The notes beneath the pieces are model-generated. The model was not told the DNA's origin. It searched no databases and saw only the letters and a program-made list of their open reading frames with translations. Positions 6,209 through 11,085 of a DNA stretch of 11,085 bases are shown piece by piece. Location of the stretch: contig DNNV01000398.1 in assembly GCA_003497505.1 (NCBI GenBank), positions 1 through 11,085 on the forward strand. The letters run 5' to 3'. Position numbers and translations under genes: made by a program. How positions within the stretch are numbered: position 1 is the first letter of the stretch; each line of letters opens with the position of its first letter. The DNA is from Clostridiales bacterium. GTDB taxonomy: Bacteria; Bacillota; Clostridia; Tissierellales; Sedimentibacteraceae.

Positions 6209-7198
6209 CTATGCAAGGAATTCCGGACCGGTTTTCGCATCCCTCATTGTGGACTGTATGTATGCGATTGTTTCCTCAAGCTTATTTGTTTCCCATTCAT
6301 TTAATTCCACAGGAAGCTGCTTCAATATACCCTCACGCCCGATAATGCAAGGCATGCTCAATGCCACATCACCGTCATGGCCATACTGTCCTCTCAGTGT
6401 TGTGCAAGCGGGATAAACGCTTTTTTCGTCCAGCAGCACAGCTTTTGCCATGGTAATAGCTGCCTGAGAAACGCCTGCATTAGTCCATCCCTTGCCGTTG
6501 AGAACACTGTATGCCGCACTAATAACAAGCTTTTTAACATTTTCGGGGTCTCTGATTTCTTCTGTATTTTCAAAATAGTGTCCCAGTTTATCATATGGTA
6601 TGCCCGCAACATTCATGTGACTCAACGCAGGGAATGCCGTGATACCATGCTCTCCCATCATGTATCCCGTAACAGATTTAGGGTCAACATCGCATGCATC
6701 TGCCACTATTTTGCGCAAGCGCGCTGAATCAAGCATTGTCCCTGTTCCAAACACTCGTCCTGCCGGATATCCGAACTCGTTTTCAGCAATATACACCATC
6801 GTATCCAACGGATTTGTAATAAGAATTACTATTGCCTCAGTAGTATACTTCGTAATTCCTGCCATAACCTCACGAATTACCTCGCAGTTTATGCTTGTAA
6901 GCAATGTGCGGTTAGGCTCTCCCTTTGGATCGTTTGGATCCGGTATAACACTAGGACCTGCGGCAACAATTATAACATCCGCATCGGCACACTGCTCATA
7001 TCCACCGCTTTTAACACTCACATTGTTCATATATGTAAGGGCCGTAGCCTGAGCCTGATCAAGGGCCTCCCCAAGCGCAACACCTTCCAAAATATCAATC
7101 AGACCAATCTCAGCAAACAATCCGGTCTTCATCGCATCTGCTAACACATATGAGCCAACATGACCCACTCCTACAACAACTAATTTATTCCTGTGCAT
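6209..7198 (-). CDS. L-lactate/L-2-hydroxyacid dehydrogenase family protein
   Basis: This 329-residue enzyme belongs to the lactate/malate dehydrogenase family, which reduces a 2-oxo acid to an L-2-hydroxy acid with NADH. The nucleotide-binding motif is VVGVGHVGS (8-16). D35 at the end of the second strand indicates NAD rather than NADP. The catalytic set is visible: R97 in EPNRTLL, D157 and R160 in LDSAR, and H184 in MGEHG. The substrate loop (about 81-97, GPSVIPDPNDPKGEPNR) is longer than that of ordinary lactate dehydrogenases and lacks their usual VPQKPGETR pattern. It therefore points to a bulkier oxo acid, as in L-2-hydroxyisocaproate dehydrogenases; this is an inference. A strong AGGAGAT site precedes the ATG and a consensus promoter lies at 7265-7293. 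The lysR gene follows at 18 bp. Nearby aminotransferase genes could supply its substrates. Confidence 0.88.
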   Translation of the reverse strand: MHRNKLVVVGVGHVGSYVLADAMKTGLFAEIGLIDILEGVALGEALDQAQATALTYMNNVSVKSGGYEQCADADVIIVAAGPSVIPDPNDPKGEPNRTLLTSINCEVIREVMAGITKYTTEAIVILITNPLDTMVYIAENEFGYPAGRVFGTGTMLDSARLRKIVADACDVDPKSVTGYMMGEHGITAFPALSHMNVAGIPYDKLGHYFENTEEIRDPENVKKLVISAAYSVLNGKGWTNAGVSQAAITMAKAVLLDEKSVYPACTTLRGQYGHDGDVALSMPCIIGREGILKQLPVELNEWETNKLEETIAYIQSTMRDAKTGPEFLA

Positions 7199-7264
7199 TT
7201 TATCATCTCCTGTGAAAGTTTTATTAACGGGCTGTGCTAACCTGTCAGTTTAAAAATTGAAACA

Positions 7265-7293
7265 ATAATATCATAACTTTAATTCCATATCAA
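7265..7293 (-). promoter_or_regulatory. Promoter of the dehydrogenase-lysR operon
   Basis: TTGATA (7288-7293) and TATTAT (7265-7270) are separated by exactly 17 bp on the minus strand. The predicted start is near 7258, leaving a leader of about 60 nt before the ATG at 7198. Confidence 0.65.
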
Positions 7294-7305
7294 CAATTAA
7301 TTGTT
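7292..7305. promoter_or_regulatory. Palindrome at the -35 box, candidate operator
   Basis: AACAATTAATTGTT is a perfect 14-bp palindrome that overlaps the upstream edge of the -35 box of the dehydrogenase promoter. Such a position suits either a repressor or a LysR-type activator contacting polymerase. The co-transcribed LysR protein is the obvious candidate, but the AT-rich palindrome could also be chance. Confidence 0.4.
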
Positions 7306-7374
7306 TTACTTTTCATACAGAATTAACATCCAATTTCAAAACAGCCCCTAATAAGCATATCACAGTCCCGCTTC

Positions 7375-7473
7375 CCAAAGTATTTGCTCCCTCCGGCCGC
7401 ATACTTTTGGTGCTCGTTGCGGTTGACCTACCGCCATTTTTTTCTCCCTTTTGGTCGGAAAAATGGGGTTAGG
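7375..7473. repeat. Paired-hairpin repeat, copy 2
   Basis: Two hairpins match the layout of the copy at 4861-4957 but have different stems. The first pairs AAAGTAT (7377-7383) with ATACTTT (7401-7407) around a 17-nt loop, TTGCTCCCTCCGGCCGC. The second pairs CCATTTTT (7434-7441) with AAAAATGG (7459-7466) around another 17-nt loop, TTCTCCCTTTTGGTCGG. An outer helix, CCTACC with GGTTAGG, extends it with single bulges. The spacer between hairpins shares GACCTACC-like sequence with the first copy. It lies between the ilvE terminator and the dehydrogenase promoter, outside both transcripts as predicted. Confidence 0.6.
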
Positions 7474-7479
7474 ACATAC

Positions 7480-7504
7480 AAAAAGGCACAACGCAAGTTG
7501 TGCC
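7480..7504 (-). terminator. Intrinsic terminator of ilvE
   Basis: On the minus strand a perfect 8-bp GC-rich stem, GGCACAAC with GTTGTGCC, encloses the tetraloop TTGC and is followed by five T. It lies 16 nt after the ilvE stop codon and separates it from the dehydrogenase operon. Confidence 0.88.
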
Positions 7505-7519
7505 CGGCTATCTTTGTTT

Positions 7520-8542
7520 TTATATAACCTTGTATATCCATCCTTCAGGAGCTTCTACGTCTCCCATCTGGATTCCATACAGTGTATCATACAGTTTTTT
7601 TGTAACAGGTCCCACTTCTGTTTCGCTGTGGAATACATGGAATTTGCCTTTGTGCTCTATTCCTCCTATAGGAGTTATAACAGCTGCTGTTCCGCATGCT
7701 CCGGCTTCCTTTAATTCATCTAACCGATCTATGTAAACATCTGTTTCAAGAGCTTCCATTCCCAGATAATCCTTGGCAACCTGCATCAATGAAATTCTTG
7801 TAATACTCGGAAGTATGGATGATGATTTTGGAGTTACGAATTTATCATCCTTAGTTATTCCAAAGAAGTTGGCAGCTCCAACCTCGTCAATTTTTGTATG
7901 AGTTGAAGGATCGAGATAAATGCAGTCAGCAAATCCTTTTTCAACAGCCTCGTGATGAGAATATAAGCTTGCCGCATAGTTTCCGCCAACCTTATTTTTT
8001 CCTGTTCCGTGAGCGGCAGCTCTGTCAGCCTCTGTTGTTGTAAAGTTTACAGGACTCATTCCGCCTTTGAAGTAAGGTCCCACAGGCATACAGAACACTC
8101 CGAATATATATTCAGGAGCAGGCCTTACACCTATGTTATCACCTATACCGATTACAAATGGTCTCAAGTACAATGTTGCTCCTGAGCCATAGGGAGGTAC
8201 CCAAGCTTCATTAGCCTTAACAACCTGCATGCACGCATCTATAAATTTTTCAACAGGAACAGCCGGCATCAATACCTTTTCACAGCTTCTCTGCATTCTC
8301 TTCGCATTCTCGTCAGGTCTGAAAAGCTGAACTCCACCGTCCTTTGTTGCGTATGCTTTAAGTCCCTCGAAGCATTCCTGTCCATAGTGCAAGCATGTGG
8401 AGCCTTCGCTTATTGCTATCTTATTATCCTCAACAAGCTGTCCGTCATCCCATTTTCCGTCTTTCCAGTAAGATATATATCTTTTGTCTGTCTTAATGTA
8501 GCTGAATCCCAGTTCTGCCCATTTGATATCTTTTTTCTGCAT
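7520..8542 (-). CDS. ilvE: Branched-chain amino acid aminotransferase, type II
   Basis: This 340-residue fold-type IV PLP enzyme exchanges amino groups between leucine, isoleucine or valine and 2-oxoglutarate. It matches the longer type II family also found in Bacillus and eukaryotes. Signatures are [14 protein letters not shown] (51-64), LYLRPF (124-129), the Schiff-base lysine K184 in [19 protein letters not shown] (220-228), LPSITR (244-249) and GTAAVITPI (284-292). The frame is open back to 8659, but the start is placed at 8542. AGGAGG lies just upstream, homologous proteins begin here, and the promoter at 8577-8605 lies within the longer frame. The gene is monocistronic, with its own promoter and a strong terminator. 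In an amino-acid fermenter it may work in either biosynthesis or degradation. No defects are seen. Confidence 0.95.
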   Translation of the reverse strand: MQKKDIKWAELGFSYIKTDKRYISYWKDGKWDDGQLVEDNKIAISEGSTCLHYGQECFEGLKAYATKDGGVQLFRPDENAKRMQRSCEKVLMPAVPVEKFIDACMQVVKANEAWVPPYGSGATLYLRPFVIGIGDNIGVRPAPEYIFGVFCMPVGPYFKGGMSPVNFTTTEADRAAAHGTGKNKVGGNYAASLYSHHEAVEKGFADCIYLDPSTHTKIDEVGAANFFGITKDDKFVTPKSSSILPSITRISLMQVAKDYLGMEALETDVYIDRLDELKEAGACGTAAVITPIGGIEHKGKFHVFHSETEVGPVTKKLYDTLYGIQMGDVEAPEGWIYKVI

Positions 8543-8576
8543 TTCTCTTCCTCCTTTATTTCTATCATTACATCCT

Positions 8577-8605
8577 ATTATATAGTCTGATGGCATACTT
8601 TTCAA
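8577..8605 (-). promoter_or_regulatory. Sigma-A promoter of ilvE
   Basis: TTGAAA (8600-8605) and a perfect TATAAT (8577-8582) are separated by 17 bp on the minus strand. The predicted start near 8570 gives a leader of about 28 nt containing the AGGAGG site, which fixes the ilvE start at 8542. Confidence 0.75.
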
Positions 8606-8615
8606 GTATATACAT

Positions 8616-8660
8616 AAAAAAGCTATGGAAGACTTCCCCTTGCTGAGATAGCCTTCCATA
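8616..8660 (-). terminator. Intrinsic terminator after kbl
   Basis: On the minus strand TATGGAAG (8653-8660) pairs with CTTCCATA (8624-8631) across a 21-nt loop, and GC plus six T follow. A competing smaller hairpin, GGAA-GTC-TTCC, uses the 3' arm. It lies about 50 nt after the kbl stop and just upstream of the ilvE promoter. Confidence 0.65.
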
Positions 8661-8711
8661 CTGCATTATTCAATAAATTTTTATAAATTTCGTCAAATAT
8701 TTCCCGGGTAA

Positions 8712-9899
8712 TTAAATTCCCAATTCTTCCTTTACATCCCTGAATGCATTTAATGCAAAGTCCAAGTCCTCTTTTGTATGGGCAGCAGATATCTGAGTCC
8801 TTATTCTGGCCTTTCCTTTAGGAACCACAGGGAAGTAGAATCCAACTGCATACACTCCCTTTTCCAGTAGCTTTTCCGCCATTTTTTGGGATAAAACTGC
8901 ATCTCCCAGCATAATAGGCACTATTGGATGTTCTCCTTCAATAATTGACAACCCAATTTTCTTGATTTCCTGTCTGAAATATTTTGTATTTTCCTCGAGC
9001 CTATCCCTGTACTCAGTGCTTTCTGTAAGCATTTCAAGAACCTTTAGCGATGCTCCAGCTATAGAAGGTGCCAATGTGTTTGAGAACAGATATGGTCTGG
9101 AGCGCTGTCTCAGCAGATCGATTATTTCTTTTCTTCCGCTGGTGTAGCCGCCGCTCGCACCGCCTAATGCCTTGCCAAGAGTTCCTGTTATAATATCCAC
9201 CCTGTCCATTACGCCTCTGTATTCATGAGTTCCTCTTCCCGTCTTGCCCACAAATCCTACGGCATGGCTGTCATCCACCATTACAATGGCGTTGAATTCA
9301 TCTGCGAGGTCGCATATTCCCTGCAGGTTTGCAATTATTCCGTCCATTGAGAAAACTCCGTCCGTGGCAATAAGCTTTATTTTCGCTCCGTCCTTATCTG
9401 CCTGAACAAGCTGCTCTCTCAGGGACTCCATATCATTGTTCTTGTATCTGTATTTCTTTGCCTTTGCCAGCCTTACACCGTCAATTATACTGGCATGATT
9501 TAATTCGTCGCTTATAATTGCGTCATTTTCTGTTGTGATGGTCTCAAACAAACCTCCGTTTGCATCAAAGCATGAAGAATATAAAATCGTGTCATCCATA
9601 CCTAAAAATTCACTTATTTTCTGCTCAAGAAGCTTGTGAATTTCCTGGGTTCCGCATATGAATCTCACTGATGAAAGACCATATCCCCATGAATCAAACG
9701 TAGACTTGGCAGCTTCAATAACTTCTCTGTTATCAGCAAGCCCAAGGTAGTTGTTTGCACACATGTTGAGAACTCCGTCTACCTTTGTTGTATTAATTCT
9801 GCTTCCCTGAGGTGTTGTAATTATCCTTTCATTCTTCCAAAGGCCGCTTTCCTTTATTTCATTCAAAATGTCTGAGTAATATTGTTTTTCTTTGTACAT
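8712..9899 (-). CDS. kbl: Glycine C-acetyltransferase (2-amino-3-ketobutyrate CoA ligase)
   Basis: This 395-residue PLP enzyme of the alpha-oxoamine synthase family is of normal Kbl length. It cleaves 2-amino-3-oxobutyrate with CoA to glycine and acetyl-CoA, the second step of threonine degradation. Seen in order are [11 protein letters not shown] (45-55), [19 protein letters not shown] (71-89), [11 protein letters not shown] (131-141) with H135 stacking on [14 protein letters not shown] (208-218) with D209 and H212, and the Schiff-base lysine K243 in [24 protein letters not shown] precedes the ATG, and the gene begins 16 bp after tdh with no terminator between. Family relatives (5-aminolevulinate and 7-keto-8-aminopelargonate synthases) are similar, but the pairing with tdh settles the assignment. 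Confidence 0.96.
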   Translation of the reverse strand: MYKEKQYYSDILNEIKESGLWKNERIITTPQGSRINTTKVDGVLNMCANNYLGLADNREVIEAAKSTFDSWGYGLSSVRFICGTQEIHKLLEQKISEFLGMDDTILYSSCFDANGGLFETITTENDAIISDELNHASIIDGVRLAKAKKYRYKNNDMESLREQLVQADKDGAKIKLIATDGVFSMDGIIANLQGICDLADEFNAIVMVDDSHAVGFVGKTGRGTHEYRGVMDRVDIITGTLGKALGGASGGYTSGRKEIIDLLRQRSRPYLFSNTLAPSIAGASLKVLEMLTESTEYRDRLEENTKYFRQEIKKIGLSIIEGEHPIVPIMLGDAVLSQKMAEKLLEKGVYAVGFYFPVVPKGKARIRTQISAAHTKEDLDFALNAFRDVKEELGI

Positions 9900-9915
9900 A
9901 GCTCCTCCTTATAAA

Positions 9916-10962
9916 TTACTTCCGCTTTTCAGTCCAGTCCAAAATAACCTTGCCTGATTTTCCGCTGATCATTGCTTCAAATCCTTTTTCAAACTCCGTA
10001 TAGTGGTATCTGTGCGTAATAATAGGTGAAACATCCAGACCTGCCTTAATCATGGCCTGCATCTTATACCATGTTTCAAACATTTCTCTTCCGTATATTC
10101 CTTTAATTTTAAGTCCGTTGAAAACAAGCTTGTTCCAGTCAATTGAAACATTATCCTCCTGAAGTCCAAGCATTGCAATTTTTCCGCCATGCGCCATATT
10201 GTCAATCATCATGTTGAGCGCGGCATCATTGCCTGACATTTCCATTCCAACATCAAAGCCTTCCTTCATTCCCAGCTCGTTCATTACATCTGTGATACTT
10301 TCCTTACTAGTATTGACAGTTCTGAAATTACCCATTTTTTGAGCAAGCTCAAGTCTTGTGTCATTAATATCCGTCACCACCACAAATCTGGCTCCGGCGA
10401 ACTTAGAAATAGCCGCCGCCATAATACCTATGGGACCCGCTCCCGTAATAAGTACATCTTCACCAAGTACATTGAATGACAGTGCCGTGTGAGCAGCATT
10501 GCCAAATGGATCGAAAATGCTGTACAGCTCTTCCGGCAATGATTTGTCACAAAGCCATATATTCGCAGCCGGCAAAGCAACATATTCTGAAAATATCCCT
10601 GTCCGGTTTACACCCACACCCTTTGTATCCTTGCAGAGGTGTCTTCTTCCCGCAAGACAGTTCCTGCACTTGCCGCAAACAATATGTCCTTCCCCCGAAA
10701 CTAAATCTCCCACATGCAGTTCCTTGACACCCTTTCCTACCTCGACAATTTCACCTACGAATTCATGTCCTATTGTCATAGGAACAGGTATTGTTTCCTG
10801 TGCCCACTTATTCCAAACATAAATGTGAACATCAGTACCGCATATTGATGTTTTGTGCATCTTTACAAGAACCTCTCCCTCTTCTGGAACGGGAATATCA
10901 ACCTGTTCAAGCCATAAGCCCGGTTCTCTGTATCTTTTCACAAGCGCATCCATTTTGGCCAT
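9916..10962 (-). CDS. tdh: L-threonine 3-dehydrogenase
   Basis: This 348-residue zinc-dependent medium-chain dehydrogenase oxidises L-threonine to 2-amino-3-oxobutyrate with NAD+. The catalytic zinc site is C41 in [10 protein letters not shown] with H66 and E67 in GHEFVG. The structural zinc ligands are C96, C99, C102 and C110 in [15 protein letters not shown]. The [12 protein letters not shown] stretch (151-162) is characteristic of threonine dehydrogenases, and the Rossmann motif is TGAGPIG (173-179). The start at 10962 is preceded by GGAAGGTGAGAGA; an alternative ATG three codons in is less well spaced. It is the first gene of the tdh-kbl operon, behind a consensus promoter and two palindromic sites. 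The two enzymes are thought to work together because the intermediate is unstable. Confidence 0.96.
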   Translation of the reverse strand: MAKMDALVKRYREPGLWLEQVDIPVPEEGEVLVKMHKTSICGTDVHIYVWNKWAQETIPVPMTIGHEFVGEIVEVGKGVKELHVGDLVSGEGHIVCGKCRNCLAGRRHLCKDTKGVGVNRTGIFSEYVALPAANIWLCDKSLPEELYSIFDPFGNAAHTALSFNVLGEDVLITGAGPIGIMAAAISKFAGARFVVVTDINDTRLELAQKMGNFRTVNTSKESITDVMNELGMKEGFDVGMEMSGNDAALNMMIDNMAHGGKIAMLGLQEDNVSIDWNKLVFNGLKIKGIYGREMFETWYKMQAMIKAGLDVSPIITHRYHYTEFEKGFEAMISGKSGKVILDWTEKRK

Positions 10963-11002
10963 TCTCTCACCTTCCTTATAAACAAACGTTTTTCTTAATA
11001 AA

Positions 11003-11031
11003 ATAATACTTCATATTTGTTTTCATGTCAA
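11003..11031 (-). promoter_or_regulatory. Strong sigma-A promoter of tdh-kbl
   Basis: A perfect TTGACA (11026-11031) and TATTAT (11003-11008) are separated by 17 bp on the minus strand. The predicted start is near 10996, giving a leader of about 34 nt. Confidence 0.78.
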
Positions 11032-11042
11032 GAGCCAGTTGA

Positions 11043-11062
11043 ATGATTTGTACACAAATCAT
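11043..11062. promoter_or_regulatory. Inverted repeat upstream of the tdh promoter
   Basis: ATGATTTGT and ACAAATCAT form 9-bp arms separated by two bases. The repeat lies 11 bp upstream of the -35 box, a common position for an activator or repressor site. No regulator for it can be named from this window. Confidence 0.5.
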
Positions 11063-11065
11063 AAA

Positions 11066-11085
11066 CAGATACCGATCGGTATCTG
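11066..11085. promoter_or_regulatory. Perfect 20-bp palindrome at the window edge, candidate operator
   Basis: CAGATACCGA followed by TCGGTATCTG is a perfect palindrome that reaches the last base of the window and may extend further. Its GC-rich core, ATACCGATCGGTAT, resembles TetR-family operators in general form. It may serve tdh, a gene beyond the edge, or both. A hairpin terminator of an upstream gene is less likely because only TTTAT follows on the minus strand. Confidence 0.5.

Noticed and set aside
6377..7052. Long plus-strand frames opposite the dehydrogenase gene
   Set aside because: They are antisense to a conserved enzyme with all its catalytic residues, and their translations show no family features.
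7451..7736. Plus-strand frames across the ilvE terminator
   Set aside because: They read through the repeat, the terminator stem and the antisense of ilvE. They have no ribosome binding site and overlap each other in different frames.
8543..8659. N-terminal extension of ilvE to an ATG at 8659
   Set aside because: The extra 39 codons overlap the kbl terminator and the ilvE promoter and match no family sequence. The ATG at 8542 has AGGAGG directly upstream.
1..11085. CRISPR arrays, tRNA or rRNA genes, transposases and phage genes
   Set aside because: No regularly spaced repeats, tRNA cloverleaf sequence, rRNA segments or transposase motifs were seen on either strand.

Overview
The window looks like a chromosomal segment of a low-GC Gram-positive anaerobe, most likely an amino-acid-fermenting member of the Clostridia or Tissierellia. 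This is inferred from the AT-rich DNA, strong AGGAGG-type ribosome binding sites, TTGACA/TATAAT-type promoters, a type II branched-chain aminotransferase, and a cluster of amino-acid uptake and degradation genes. The species cannot be named from sequence alone. Every supported gene lies on the minus strand, so transcription runs from high to low coordinates.

Layout in transcription order. (1) 11085-8616: a region with a perfect palindrome at the window edge, a second inverted repeat and a consensus promoter. It is followed by tdh and kbl, which convert L-threonine to glycine plus acetyl-CoA, and an intrinsic terminator. (2) 8605-7480: ilvE with its own consensus promoter and terminator. (3) 7473-5266: a two-hairpin repeat, then a promoter overlapped by a palindrome. 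These precede an L-lactate/2-hydroxyacid dehydrogenase-family gene and a LysR-type regulator 18 bp behind it, probably co-transcribed. (4) 5248-961: a methionine-uptake operon, metN-metI-metQ, with a PLP aminotransferase as fourth gene. (5) 896-385: a small membrane-protein ORF with an abnormal start region. (6) 333-1: greA with its promoter, cut by the window edge.

The most interesting region is the roughly 465 bp leader of the metNIQ operon. It has its own promoter (5219-5248). Next comes a well-positioned SD and a 41-codon ORF (5152-5027) with 12 methionine codons, nine of them within codons 10-28. A perfect 8-bp hairpin with a U tract (4989-4964) then lies before metN. The end of the peptide ORF can pair with the 5' arm of that terminator. 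This is the layout of ribosome-mediated transcription attenuation sensing methionyl-tRNA charging. I see no SAM riboswitch or T-box hallmarks there, although those are the usual ways Firmicutes control methionine genes.

A second unexplained feature is a repeat present twice (4861-4957 and 7375-7473). Each copy is a pair of hairpins. All four hairpins have different, self-complementary stems and a loop of exactly 17 nt, and three of the four loops share a consensus. One copy sits between the attenuator and metN, the other between the ilvE terminator and the dehydrogenase promoter.

Taken together the genes handle amino acids: methionine import with possible transamination, branched-chain transamination, reduction of a 2-oxo acid to a 2-hydroxy acid, and threonine cleavage. 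Regions without a gene: 276-384 holds only the greA promoter; 835-960 holds a promoter; 4907-5026 holds the attenuator and a repeat; 7199-7519 holds a promoter, palindrome, repeat and terminator, and I see nothing further in 7306-7374.
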